A stretch of DNA of 64,000 bases from NCBI GenBank assembly GCA_900557275.1, contig USRX01000007.1, forward strand, positions 34,476 through 98,475, read 5' to 3'. A program made the position numbers and the translations under genes. Source of the stretch: an uncultured Roseburia sp. Its GTDB lineage: Bacteria > Bacillota_A > Clostridia > Lachnospirales > Lachnospiraceae. A model generated the notes under the pieces. That model was not told the origin of the DNA and did no database searches. It was given only the letters and a program-made list of their open reading frames with translations. Below are positions 42,248 to 51,360 of this stretch, in pieces (position 1 is the stretch's first letter; each line of letters opens with the position of its first letter).

Positions 42248-42366
42248 TAAATATAACTATTCTTATGCAACTGGAAAAATTCTTGCTGTAAATATAAGAT
42301 GAAACAGTATTTTTATAAATACAACTATCCCCGTCTGAAAAAACTTTAATGGGGAAAAATAAAAAA

Positions 42367-42909
42367 TTACTTAAATAAAATACAGCTCGTATAAGCCATT
42401 GTATTTTTCCCGTAGTTATATTTCATACCCGACTGTGAACAGACTTTGCTGACAAACAATCCGTAGGCTTCCATCGATGGAATGGATTTTTCCGGAAATC
42501 TGCATGGCGCATCCGGATAGGTACAGGTCTTGCATACCTGACAGGCACCAGCTGCCATAGGAATACAGTCTGACTCCTCTGCCCTGGCTGCTTCCACCAG
42601 TGCTGCAAACCGTTCCTTTTGCAATTTCTCCGTCTCCATCATCGTCTCTACGTCAAATTCATCCTCTAACTGTCCCACAGACTGTACAAGGATACCACTT
42701 GTATAACCTGACACCCGGGCAGCAATCTCTTCCAGAGTACCACATCCCGGCGGACATGACCAGTTCCGATTATAAGATCTGCACCGGTCAGCTGCGCACA
42801 TCTGCCGAACCTCCGGCATGAACTCCAGAGCCTCCACATTTAATGCTCCAGCTTCTTCGAAGCCAAATTCTTCTTTTGCCCGCATGATCCATTTGGTTAC
42901 ATCTCCCAT
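42367..42909 (-). CDS. DUF2284 cysteine-rich metal-binding protein
   Basis: A 180-residue protein with three Cys clusters: CAADRCRSYNRNWSCPPGCG (about 34-53), CQVCKTCTYPDAPC (about 122-135) and a late CSQ...CILF. This pattern defines the DUF2284 family, predicted to bind an iron-sulfur cluster or another metal. Function is unknown. Members are often found near corrinoid methyltransferase genes of acetogens, which fits the neighbourhood of the RamA-like gene 291 bp downstream. AGGAGAAGGAAA precedes the start. Confidence 0.85.
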   Translation of the reverse strand: MGDVTKWIMRAKEEFGFEEAGALNVEALEFMPEVRQMCAADRCRSYNRNWSCPPGCGTLEEIAARVSGYTSGILVQSVGQLEDEFDVETMMETEKLQKERFAALVEAARAEESDCIPMAAGACQVCKTCTYPDAPCRFPEKSIPSMEAYGLFVSKVCSQSGMKYNYGKNTMAYTSCILFK

Positions 42910-43027
42910 TTTCCTTCTCCTTGACCTTTTCTATGTTCCCACAAAAAAATTTATACACAAAATTATTTTAAACAGCCATATGAAATCCTATAACTGTCTC
43001 AAGTATTCTCTATCATTTTATCTGACC

Positions 43028-44197
43028 TTAAAAAGACCGTATATTCTGCAACAGGATCTCTACCATTCCACCACAGACCATGCCATCTTCTTCTGCATCT
43101 TCCTGCGTCATATCCAGTGCAAAGATCTGGCTGACCGGTTTCCCGGAACGGATCATCTGCAACCCCTTTTCCCTGATCCTTGCTTCCGCGCATCCTCCTC
43201 CAATCGTCTCCACGCAAACTCCATCCGGGCAGATCAGCATTCTCGTACCTGTCTGCCGCGGTGCAGAACCTCTTCGGGTCACGATCGTGGCAAGCACATA
43301 ATCTTCTTTTGATGTCTCTGCCTGTTCGATTGCCGACAGCAGTGTTTTGCTGTATCCACAACCGCTGCGCTTCTGATTTTTGACCTCAATAACCTGCGCA
43401 AGGATCGATACTGCGATTTCCTCCGGCGTCTCAGCGCCGATGCGAAGTCCGATGGGTGTATAGACCCGGTCAAGGATCTCTTTGTCCGCTCCGTTTTCGA
43501 TCAGCGTTTCCTTGACTTTTGCCACACGTACACGGCTTCCGATCATACCGATATATGCATGTGGTTTTTTCAGGATAGCTTCCAGACACTGGATATCGTA
43601 ACGATGTCCTCTGGTCACAATAATAAAATAGGTATTATTATCCCCCGGAATCTGTTCCAGACCATTTTGAAAAGCATCACAGATTACCCGGTCTGCGCCT
43701 GCCCGTCGGGCATCATCAGCATACTTTGGCCGGTCTTCCAGAACCGTAACCGGAAATCCGATCATCTTTCCCATACGGATCAACGGAATGGATACATGCC
43801 CTCCGCCACAGATGACCATCCGCTTTTCCTGCTGCAGCGTCTCATAGTAAATACGACCTGCTGCGGTAAACAGTATACCTGTTCCAATATTCGGTCTGCT
43901 CTCACGACTCTGTACGCCAATCGTTTCTATGCTCCCAGCATTTTCTGTATAATCGATACTTTCCTGTACATCAGCACTTTTTTCTAAAATATCTCCAGAC
44001 TCTACGTAACGCAGAAAAGGAGCTTTTTCAAGCTCCTCCCTGATTCGTTTACTCTCTTCCCGGTTTTCGTATCTCAGATACCCGTCATAGCAGATCGCAT
44101 TCCAGCCAAGCAATTCCCGGTCTAATCCGGAAAGCAGGACCGTCGTACCCTGTTTTGACATGACATCTTTTAAAATATCGAAATATCGTTTGTTCAT
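43028..44197 (-). CDS. XdhC/CoxF-type molybdenum-hydroxylase maturation factor, swapped domain order
   Basis: A 389-residue protein. A Rossmann domain of the XdhC C-terminal type comes first (about 125-270: MVICGGGHVSIPLIRMGKMI, FIIVTRGHRYD, YIGMIGSRVRV, TPIGLRIGAETPEEIA). The CoxI-type domain follows it (about 295-385: ATIVTRRGSAPRQTGTRML, GGGCAEARI, DGMVCGG). The usual XdhC order is the reverse. The family delivers sulfurated molybdenum cofactor to xanthine dehydrogenase-like enzymes. No such enzyme is in the window, so its client lies elsewhere. Confidence 0.85.
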   Translation of the reverse strand: MNKRYFDILKDVMSKQGTTVLLSGLDRELLGWNAICYDGYLRYENREESKRIREELEKAPFLRYVESGDILEKSADVQESIDYTENAGSIETIGVQSRESRPNIGTGILFTAAGRIYYETLQQEKRMVICGGGHVSIPLIRMGKMIGFPVTVLEDRPKYADDARRAGADRVICDAFQNGLEQIPGDNNTYFIIVTRGHRYDIQCLEAILKKPHAYIGMIGSRVRVAKVKETLIENGADKEILDRVYTPIGLRIGAETPEEIAVSILAQVIEVKNQKRSGCGYSKTLLSAIEQAETSKEDYVLATIVTRRGSAPRQTGTRMLICPDGVCVETIGGGCAEARIREKGLQMIRSGKPVSQIFALDMTQEDAEEDGMVCGGMVEILLQNIRSF

Positions 44198-44365
44198 TCA
44201 ATTCTCCGTTTTACTGCTATCATCATAATATGTTCATTTATCATAACCGTATTTATATATTATCGGTTCTTCTTTTTCTGTTTATCCAACCGTTCTGCAA
44301 TCGAAAACAGTTGGGAACTACCCATTGTCTAAAACCATTGGGATTGCAATAACCTTATTTCAATA

Positions 44366-45016
44366 CTATTTTACTACGGCGATAACTTCGATCTCAACCA
44401 GTGCAGACTTCGGAAGCTCTTTTACAGCCACGCAGGATCTTGCCGGAAGTTCTTTGGTAAAATACTGTGCATACACTTCATTAACTTTTCCAAAATCTCC
44501 CATGTCAGCGATAAAAATAGAAGTCTTTACCACATGATCCAGATCAGAACCGCATCCTTCCAGAACAGTCTTTAAATTCTCCAGACTCTGTTTTGTCTGT
44601 GCTTCAATGCCTTCTCTTAAAATGCCGTCCTCCGGGTTCAGTCCCAGCTGACCGGATAAAAACAGCAGCTCTCCTGCTTTTACTGCATGTACATATGGTC
44701 CTACTGCTGCCGGTGCTCCGGCTACGTTAATTGATTCTCTCATTATATCTGCCTCCATTTTCATTTTATATTTTTCCGTTATTTCCTTTGTCAGCTGCTC
44801 TCTGGTCTTTCTGCCAGACACTAAATCTTCCAGATTCTGTCTGCTGGATTGTGTTAATGGCATATTTTCTACTGCCATTGTCGCAGCTACCTGTTCCAGA
44901 CGGTACTTCTGCTCTGGGGTAAGCTTGTCCGGTTCCAAATGGTGTTTCTGTTCTGATGTGAGTTCATCTTGTTTCAAAATAACTTTTACCTGCCCAAACT
45001 TTCTTATAACTTTCAT
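44366..45016 (-). CDS. VbhA-like antitoxin region fused to a RidA domain
   Basis: A 216-residue protein. Residues 92-216 are a complete RidA/YjgF enzyme (INVAGAPAAVGPYVHAVKAG, FLSGQLGLNPEDG, ARSCVAVKELPKSALVEIEV), which removes reactive enamines and imines. Residues 40-85 (AATMAVENMPLTQSSR, VSGRKTREQLTKEITEKYK) resemble the antitoxin-VbhA motif of Fic partners. Before that, DELTSEQKHHLEP and DKLTPEQKYRLEQ form a 13-residue tandem repeat. An internal ATG at 44743, with GGAGGCAGATATA before it, would give RidA alone (125 residues, the usual length), so two products are possible. No Fic gene is nearby. Confidence 0.8.
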   Translation of the reverse strand: MKVIRKFGQVKVILKQDELTSEQKHHLEPDKLTPEQKYRLEQVAATMAVENMPLTQSSRQNLEDLVSGRKTREQLTKEITEKYKMKMEADIMRESINVAGAPAAVGPYVHAVKAGELLFLSGQLGLNPEDGILREGIEAQTKQSLENLKTVLEGCGSDLDHVVKTSIFIADMGDFGKVNEVYAQYFTKELPARSCVAVKELPKSALVEIEVIAVVK

Positions 45017-45187
45017 CTGATTATAACATAGATCTTACGCTATGAAAAACCTGTTTCTCAGATATACTCCAATCTTCTTCCACTCTTTATCTTCTGTAAG
45101 ATAATTGGCACTAACAGTCCTTTTTCAATAACGATTTATCTATGCGGATAAAAAACACAACATTACCTTTTTTCTGCACAGCCAGCG

Positions 45188-46570
45188 TTATCCAGCAAAA
45201 TGCTCTCCCGGCTTCGGCCTCCAGTTTCCTTTCCATGTATAGAGTGCCATCAGCGTCATACCGATGACCCAGGATACCGGATAGATCAGAAATACACCCC
45301 GAATCGAATCGAAATGCGGCAATATGGTTTTCAGCCATACGATACGAAATGCACACAATGAGATCAGAAGCACAACCATTGGCGGTATCGTCTTTCCGAC
45401 ACCTCGTACTGTACCTGCCAGAGAATACAGAATGCCAAGCAGGAAATAAAACGGGCAGAAATACTGCATGGCGATCTGTCCATAGGTAATGACTTCGCTG
45501 TCCGAAGTAAACAGACCAATGACCGGTCTGGAAAAGATCATAAGTATGACTCCGATGCAGATCGTATATATCACGCTCATCCCCAGTGTGGTAAGCATCC
45601 CTTTTTTTACCCGGTCCATTCTTCCTGCACCGTAATTCTGTCCAACAAAAGTGGTCGCAGCCATACTGAAACTCAGCACCGGAAGGATATTAAATCCATC
45701 GATCTTCAGATATGCGCCAAATCCCGCTACCGCCAGAGCTCCAAATCCGTTAATGCTGGACTGCACCAATACGTTAGAGAACGAGATTGCCATATTCTGG
45801 ATACCGGCCGGAAGTCCGATCTTAATGATCTTCAATGCCATATCTTTGCGAATGCCCAGCTTGCGGATGCTGACACGATAACTGTCTTTGACACGCATCA
45901 GGAAAGAAAGAGCAAGGATACTGGATACTAACTGGCTGATATCAGTTGCAATAGCAGCGCCTTCCACGCCGAAATTCAACCCACGGATCAGTATCAGATC
46001 CAGAATGATATTGGTAACAGACGCCACTGCCAGATATTGCAGGGAACGTCTGGATTTGCCCGCCGCATTGATGATGCCTGCCGCCATATTATAAAGAACG
46101 TTAAAGATCAGTCCGCCGGAATAGATCCGCAGATACAATGTAGCCTCCCCGATAATCTCATCCGGTGTATGCATCCATTTTAACAGTGTAGGAGTAAACA
46201 AAATACCCGCTGCCGTCAGGATGATTCCAAGGATTCCTGCAATGGTCAATGCCGTATGTACAGCGCTTTCAACGCTTTTTTTATTCCTTGCTCCGAGGAA
46301 CTGCGAAACTACAACGCCCGCTCCCACTGCCGCGCCCTGACTGAATGCGATCAGCAATGTGATCAGTGACGTACTGGCACCGACAGCTCCCAGCGCATTA
46401 CTTCCCACATAATTACCTACGATGATGGAATCCACCGTATTATAAAGCTGTTGGAGAAGATTTCCAAGGATCAGCGGAATGGCAAAAAAAAGAATCTGTT
46501 TCCAGATCGTTCCTTCGGTCATAAGCCCTGAACTTTCCTGCTTATGCTTTGTTTTTATTTTTTCACTCAT
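45188..46570 (-). CDS. MATE-family efflux transporter
   Basis: A 460-residue, 12-helix transporter: LFFAIPLILGNLLQQLYNTV, IIVGNYVGSNALGAVGA, AVGAGVVVSQFLGARNKK, and the half-repeat IGLPAGIQNMAISFSNVLVQ. It is of the DinF/MATE branch and closest in pattern to the one at 11509. The start at 46570 (MSEKIKTKHK) has AAAGGCG about 10 bp upstream. A GTG 18 bp earlier is possible. Substrate is unknown. Confidence 0.88.
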   Translation of the reverse strand: MSEKIKTKHKQESSGLMTEGTIWKQILFFAIPLILGNLLQQLYNTVDSIIVGNYVGSNALGAVGASTSLITLLIAFSQGAAVGAGVVVSQFLGARNKKSVESAVHTALTIAGILGIILTAAGILFTPTLLKWMHTPDEIIGEATLYLRIYSGGLIFNVLYNMAAGIINAAGKSRRSLQYLAVASVTNIILDLILIRGLNFGVEGAAIATDISQLVSSILALSFLMRVKDSYRVSIRKLGIRKDMALKIIKIGLPAGIQNMAISFSNVLVQSSINGFGALAVAGFGAYLKIDGFNILPVLSFSMAATTFVGQNYGAGRMDRVKKGMLTTLGMSVIYTICIGVILMIFSRPVIGLFTSDSEVITYGQIAMQYFCPFYFLLGILYSLAGTVRGVGKTIPPMVVLLISLCAFRIVWLKTILPHFDSIRGVFLIYPVSWVIGMTLMALYTWKGNWRPKPGEHFAG

Positions 46571-46962
46571 ATGATTGTCGCCTTTCACTTCCGTAATTCA
46601 TAAAAAAAATTTTCACGATTCCAATGTTACTTGTTAAAAATTTACTTTCTGATACATCTGCTGTCCTGTTTTCATCTGTATATGTCTTCGCAGATATCCG
46701 ATACGAGCAACCGTGACATATCTCATGACATCCACTTGCAGTTTCAGATAAAGCACATCTTTTTCATAACCGGCATTTGTCTTATACGAAATATATCTTT
46801 ATATTATGATATATATTTTCTTATAGAAACTCCCCTGCCTGTGTGTGAAAGATATTTCCCATATAAAGGATAATTATATTTTAATTCCTTTGTCAAGTCC
46901 CTGTTCTAAAAGTATATTTCACACTCATTTTACATATTTCTGTAATTTTCCTATCTTTTTCA
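46571..46962. promoter_or_regulatory. Divergent intergenic region with candidate operator (46791-46814)
   Basis: The dyad ATATATC-(10 bp)-GATATAT at 46791-46814 lies about 220 bp upstream of the MATE start and could be a repressor site. TTGACA on the minus strand at about 46890-46895 is a possible -35 element. A degenerate stretch TAAAAGTATATTTCACACT (46905-46923) resembles the right half of the dispersed 66-bp repeat. Confidence 0.35.
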
Positions 46963-46991
46963 TTGACTTTAGCGTGATAAATTGCTACTAT
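46963..46991 (+). promoter_or_regulatory. Promoter of the amino-acid binding-protein gene
   Basis: TTGACT (46963-46968), a 17-bp spacer and TACTAT (46986-46991), 46 bp before the start codon. The ribosome site GAAGGAGATTT follows. Confidence 0.65.
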
Positions 46992-47037
46992 AGTAAAGAC
47001 TTAAAAATCTATGGAAGTAACGTGAAGGAGATTTATT

Positions 47038-47880
47038 ATGAAAAAGAAATTTGCATTATTAGCTGCAGCAGGTGTCCTGGCTGTTTCTGTTCTGGCTGGC
47101 TGCGGTTCCGGCAACAGTTCTGACAATACCAGCAGCAGTTCTGACAGCTCTGCAAAGGCAGAAAGTACATCCAGTGATTTACAGTATGTAAAAGATAAAG
47201 GTACACTTGTAGTAGGCATCACTGATTTCGAGCCAATGGATTATAAAGACAGCGACGGAAACTGGATTGGTTTTGATGCAGACCTTGCAAAAGCATTTGG
47301 CGAGAGCATCGGTGTTGACGTTGATTTCGTAGAGATCGACTGGGATAACAAAGTTATGGAGCTGGACGGCAAGACCATCGACTGCGTATGGAACGGCATG
47401 ACGCTTACTGATGAGGTAACAAGTTCTATGAACTGCACTACCGCTTACCTGAACAATGCACAGGTTGTCGTTGTTCCGAAAGACAAAGCAGACAAATATC
47501 AGACAAAAGAAAGCCTTTCCGATCTCTCATTTGCAGTTGAGGCTGGAAGTGCAGGAGAAGAACAGGCAACAGCGCTGAATCTCAACTACACACCGGTAAA
47601 AGCACAGTCTGATGCACTTCTTGAGGTTTCTTCAGGTACATCCGATGCCGCTATCATTGATTCCCTGATGGCAGGCGCTATGATCGGCGACGGTACAAGC
47701 TACAGCAACCTTACTTACACCATCGGTCTGAACGATGAGAAATACGGTGTTGGTTTCCGTAAAGGTTCCGATCTGACAGAAGCGCTGAATCAGTACTTCT
47801 CAACCAGCTACAAAGATGGCAGCATGCAGCAGATCGCTGAGAAATACGGCGTACAGGCAGCACTAGTTGAGCAGAACTAA
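47038..47880 (+). CDS. Polar amino-acid ABC transporter binding lipoprotein
   Basis: A 280-residue lipoprotein with lipobox VLAGCGSG and a Ser/Asp-rich linker, then a type II periplasmic-binding domain: TLVVGITDFEPMDYKDSDGN, WIGFDADLAKAFGESIGVDV, DWDNKVMELDGKTIDCVWNG and AVEAGSAGEEQATAL. The Asp and Arg-type contacts for an alpha-amino acid lie in the GFDADL and related blocks. It captures an amino acid for the permease and ATPase at 48378 and 49083. The gene has its own promoter and terminator, which would keep the binding protein in excess. Confidence 0.9.
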   Translation: MKKKFALLAAAGVLAVSVLAGCGSGNSSDNTSSSSDSSAKAESTSSDLQYVKDKGTLVVGITDFEPMDYKDSDGNWIGFDADLAKAFGESIGVDVDFVEIDWDNKVMELDGKTIDCVWNGMTLTDEVTSSMNCTTAYLNNAQVVVVPKDKADKYQTKESLSDLSFAVEAGSAGEEQATALNLNYTPVKAQSDALLEVSSGTSDAAIIDSLMAGAMIGDGTSYSNLTYTIGLNDEKYGVGFRKGSDLTEALNQYFSTSYKDGSMQQIAEKYGVQAALVEQN

Positions 47881-48054
47881 TCGATAACCATTTTAAAATT
47901 CCAATAAAACAGTCTGTTTTTGCAGACTCCAAAAACATCATTATAAAAGACATTGTTTCACATATCTGATTTTCCTGATACGGATTGTTTCAATCAATCT
48001 TTCATCTGTGATTTCCACTGAACCAACTCAGATATATCCGTCTTTTATAATGCA

Positions 48055-48088
48055 AAAAGAGGGTAGCATTTGTCTGCCCTCTCTTTTC
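48055..48088 (+). terminator. Terminator between binding-protein gene and permease gene
   Basis: AGAGGG and CCCTCT enclose a 13-nt loop, with AAAAA before and CTTTTCGGTTTTT after. It separates the binding-protein transcript from the transporter genes. Confidence 0.65.
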
Positions 48089-48232
48089 GGTTTTTACAGC
48101 ATATAGCAATTTTATCATGTAATACATAATTATTTACTCATACATGAACAAATCTGCTCTTATGTTGATAAACAAAATAACCTGTACAGATTGTCTGACA
48201 CTCTTTAATAAAATATTCCTTAATTTTATTAA

Positions 48233-48310
48233 ATCATCGGACTCTTTTGAACGTAACATTCCTCGATATCAAAAATCGTTGGACTCTTTTGAGTGAAACA
48301 TTCTTTGAGT
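48233..48310 (+). repeat. Two 42-bp tandem repeats before the amino-acid permease gene
   Basis: GGACTCTTTTGA occurs at 48239-48250 and 48281-48292, each followed by a related AACATTCnTnGA stretch and preceded by ATCnTnGG. The rest of 47881-48377 holds the terminator at 48055 and no gene. The repeats may be regulator binding sites in the permease promoter region. Confidence 0.5.
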
Positions 48311-48377
48311 TCCTTTCATCGATCCTCCGATAATCATACAGGTAACTTATAATACATTTAGAAAGCAGGATAAACGT

Positions 48378-49064
48378 ATGGATTTAATCAGAGAACAATT
48401 TCCTATCGTCATTCACTCTTTGAACATCGGATTCTTACAGACTCTGAAATTATTTTTTGTAACACTGATCGGAGCATTGCCTCTCGGACTGGTCATCTCC
48501 TTTGGAACTACTTCACGTTTTAAACCGGTCCGTGCGGTAATCAATACAATCGTCTGGCTCTTCCGTGGTACGCCACTGATGATCCAGCTGCTGATCATCT
48601 ACTATTTCCCGGGTCTTGTACTTCACAATCCTGTATGGGGCGGTGGAGAGACCGGACGTTTTACAGCTGCAGCTGTCTCATTCATTCTGAATTACGCATG
48701 TTATTTTGCAGTCATCTACCGCGGCGGCATCCAGAGCGTTCCAAAAGGACAGGAAGAAGCCGGTCTTGTACTGGGAATGACAAAACGACAGATCTTCTGC
48801 CGCATCAAATTAATGCAGATGATCAAAAATATCGTTCCTCCAATGTCCAACGAGATCATTACACTGGTAAAAGATACTTCTCTGGCACGTATCATCGCCC
48901 TTCAGGAGATCATCTGGGCAGGTCAGTCTTTTATGAAAGGATCTCAAGGTATTTCCGGCGCGATCTGGCCATTATTCTTTACCGCAGTTTACTATCTCAT
49001 CTGGAACGGTGTGCTTACCGTTTTACTGGGCAAACTGGAAAAGAAACTGGATTATTTCAGATAA
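48378..49064 (+). CDS. Polar amino-acid ABC transporter permease
   Basis: A 228-residue permease of the HisM/GlnP type with the ATPase-contact motif YRGGIQSVPKGQEEAGLVLG, WLFRGTPLMIQLLIIYY, and NEIITLVKDTSLARIIALQE. It forms the membrane channel with the ATPase at 49083, 18 bp later. The binding-protein gene lies 497 bp upstream. AAAGCAGGATAAACGT precedes ATG. Confidence 0.92.
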   Translation: MDLIREQFPIVIHSLNIGFLQTLKLFFVTLIGALPLGLVISFGTTSRFKPVRAVINTIVWLFRGTPLMIQLLIIYYFPGLVLHNPVWGGGETGRFTAAAVSFILNYACYFAVIYRGGIQSVPKGQEEAGLVLGMTKRQIFCRIKLMQMIKNIVPPMSNEIITLVKDTSLARIIALQEIIWAGQSFMKGSQGISGAIWPLFFTAVYYLIWNGVLTVLLGKLEKKLDYFR

Positions 49065-49082
49065 GAACAGGAGGAAACATAT

Positions 49083-49874
49083 ATGCCAATCTTAGAAGTA
49101 GAACATATCAGCAAATCCTTTGGTAAGACAGAGGTGTTAAAAGACATCAGCTTTTCACTGGAAAAAGGACAGGTCGTTTCCATTATCGGTTCCTCCGGAA
49201 GCGGTAAGACCACGCTTCTGCGCTGTCTGAACTTCTTGGAACGACCGAATACCGGTATTATCCGTGTAAACGATGATATTCTGTTTGACGGCAGCAACCC
49301 GGCAACCTGGCAGGAATCCCAGGTTCGCAAAAAAAGACTGCATTTTGGTCTTGTATTCCAGAATTTCAATCTTTTCCCGCAGTACACTGCCCTGCAGAAT
49401 GTTATGCTGGCTAAAGAGCTTCTGGCTAAAGAGCAGTCGGATTATAAAGAACATAAAAAAGAGATTCATTCCCAGATTCAGAAACAGGCAGAAGGACTCC
49501 TTATCCAGATGGGTCTGAAAGACCGTATGGGAAATTATCCGCATCAGCTGTCCGGTGGACAGTGCCAGCGTGTAGCTATCGCCCGCGCCCTTGCCCTGCA
49601 GCCGGATATCCTCTGTTTTGATGAGCCGACATCTGCCCTTGATCCTGAGCTGACCGGCGAGGTACTGAAGGTTATCCGCGAACTTGCAGACAACAAAACG
49701 ACCATGATCATCGTTACCCACGAAATGGCATTTGCCCGTGATGTGGCAAACCACGTTGTATTTATGGATGACGGTCATATTCTGGAACAGGGCGATCCGA
49801 TCGAACTGTTTGAGCATCCGAAGGAAGAAAGAACGAAACAGTTCCTTTCCAGATTCTCACAGGATGAATATTAG
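49083..49874 (+). CDS. Polar amino-acid ABC transporter ATPase
   Basis: A 263-residue ATPase with Walker A GSSGSGKTT, Q-loop VFQNFNLFPQYT, signature LSGGQCQRVAIARALAL, Walker B DILCFDEPTSALDPE and switch His in IIVTHEMAFARDV, all as in GlnQ/HisP. A short charged insertion (EQSDYKEHKKEIHSQIQKQ) lies in the helical domain. AGGAGGAAACATAT precedes ATG. It is the last gene of the permease-ATPase pair and a strong hairpin follows. Confidence 0.93.
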   Translation: MPILEVEHISKSFGKTEVLKDISFSLEKGQVVSIIGSSGSGKTTLLRCLNFLERPNTGIIRVNDDILFDGSNPATWQESQVRKKRLHFGLVFQNFNLFPQYTALQNVMLAKELLAKEQSDYKEHKKEIHSQIQKQAEGLLIQMGLKDRMGNYPHQLSGGQCQRVAIARALALQPDILCFDEPTSALDPELTGEVLKVIRELADNKTTMIIVTHEMAFARDVANHVVFMDDGHILEQGDPIELFEHPKEERTKQFLSRFSQDEY

Positions 49875-49912
49875 GCATCCGTTATGATTGCATTTTAAAA
49901 CAAAAACGCATC

Positions 49913-50013
49913 AAAAAAGACATCCTATTCAGAGCCAATACAGCTTATCAACGTCATATTATCAATCTGACGTTGATAAGCTGTATGAAATGCTTCAAAT
50001 ATGATGTCTTTTT
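49913..50013. terminator. Nested long hairpin between convergent genes
   Basis: An inner perfect 19-bp stem, ATACAGCTTATCAACGTCA (49938-49956) with its complement (49968-49986), is nested in an outer 11-bp stem, AAAAAGACATC / GATGTCTTTTT. It serves the ATPase gene on the left and the transglutaminase gene on the right. Confidence 0.85.
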
Positions 50014-50017
50014 ATAT

Positions 50018-50082
50018 TTTCATGTCCGTTCTGGCACCTTTACTGGCGGCATAAATAGCTATGAAAAAATATTTTCCACACT
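50018..50082 (+). repeat. Dispersed double-dyad repeat, copy E
   Basis: It starts TTTTCATGTCCGTTCTGGCA, then has CGGCATAAATAGCTATGAAA and AAATATTTTCCACACT. The dyad ATGTCCG...CGGCAT is present with one mismatch. Unlike the other copies it lies between two convergent gene ends, directly after the nested hairpin. Confidence 0.65.
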
Positions 50083-50142
50083 ACTTTCCTACAGACAGCT
50101 GCCAATTAACCATCTGTAAAATGCCATCTCACACCTGTTTTA

Positions 50143-51318
50143 CTAATCTGAATACACTGTATCCGGGGAAAAATCCAGCATAAATACATTTGTATCAAAC
50201 TGATCCACATAAGTGATGCGTTTCACATCACAGTAATCTGCCCAGTGATCCTCATCAATAATATATGAAAAAGCTGTATCATATAATTCTTTCGTAGCAA
50301 ATTTTATACAAACCGTATTATCTCCTGCATTGTATGCTTTTCGGATCACTGCACCTACCGCATTTTTATCCCAACTGTCAAAATACAATCCTTCATGAAC
50401 GTAATAATTGTCTTTTGTCGCTGTACATTCCGGCATAGGAACATAATCCAGTGGAATATGATTTTCCATAAAAGAAGTATCCTTATCAGAAACACCAAGA
50501 TAACTGTAATTGATCACATCTTCCATATTTTCCATTCCGGAAGCAGATTCCGGTGGAACCTGCAGTTCCTGCCAGTATTCCATCTCGCCCCAGGTCACAT
50601 CCATGTAGTAATAATCTCCATCCATCTGGATCAGATTCCAGGAATGATTTGCTCCTTCTGAGGTACCGCAGACCGTGATACACGGAATACCAATTCTGTT
50701 TAACAAATACTGTGCACCATACGCATATCCCTGACAAACTGTTTCATGCGTTACAAACGTACTGACGATATTCTGGTTATTTTGCGCCTCTTCAGAATAA
50801 CTTGTTTCCTGTATCAGCGTACGATATACATAATAAACTTTTTCATAATCAGAAGCATTCTCTGGAAGATCCTTTAACATTCTTTCTGCTTCTGTATCAA
50901 TCTGTGTCTGATACTGCTCCTGTTCAACCTCTGTACAATTATATACCGGTTTGAAATACAGTTTGACCGGCTCTTTCTGGTTGTTGGAATACAACTCATA
51001 CTCATAAGAATCCGTCCAGAAAAAATCGCAATAATCATAACGCATAGCCATATAGGCCTTTTCCAACACACGCGTATCTTTCGTGGATACCAGTACCGAC
51101 TCTTCTCGATCCTCAATAGCATGTACGATCTGATCATATACCGTTTTTTCTTCATCTGTCAGTGTTCCATAAGCATAATGATCTTTGGAGCTGCTCTCCT
51201 TCAAATGTGACTGATCAAAATGCAAAATCTCGGTCTCCGATCCACATCCGGAAAACAGCATCGCTAACAGCAGCAATACAATGGCAAATACTCCCACTTT
51301 TATTCTGTTTCTTTTCAT
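50143..51318 (-). CDS. Transglutaminase-like lipoprotein
   Basis: A 391-residue protein with lipobox LFSGCGSE and a transglutaminase/protease-like core. The Cys lies in VCQGYAYGAQYLLNRIGIPC, the His in GANHSWNLIQM and the Asp in YYYMDVTWGEMEYW. All three residues of the triad are present. In Firmicutes such surface proteins act on cell-wall or protein peptides, but the substrate is unknown. It lies 42 bp downstream of the M18 aminopeptidase gene, so they are probably expressed together. Confidence 0.85.
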   Translation of the reverse strand: MKRNRIKVGVFAIVLLLLAMLFSGCGSETEILHFDQSHLKESSSKDHYAYGTLTDEEKTVYDQIVHAIEDREESVLVSTKDTRVLEKAYMAMRYDYCDFFWTDSYEYELYSNNQKEPVKLYFKPVYNCTEVEQEQYQTQIDTEAERMLKDLPENASDYEKVYYVYRTLIQETSYSEEAQNNQNIVSTFVTHETVCQGYAYGAQYLLNRIGIPCITVCGTSEGANHSWNLIQMDGDYYYMDVTWGEMEYWQELQVPPESASGMENMEDVINYSYLGVSDKDTSFMENHIPLDYVPMPECTATKDNYYVHEGLYFDSWDKNAVGAVIRKAYNAGDNTVCIKFATKELYDTAFSYIIDEDHWADYCDVKRITYVDQFDTNVFMLDFSPDTVYSD

Positions 51319-51360
51319 ACTCTCAATTTGCCCTGTTCTTTTTTATTTTCATTTCCAGTG

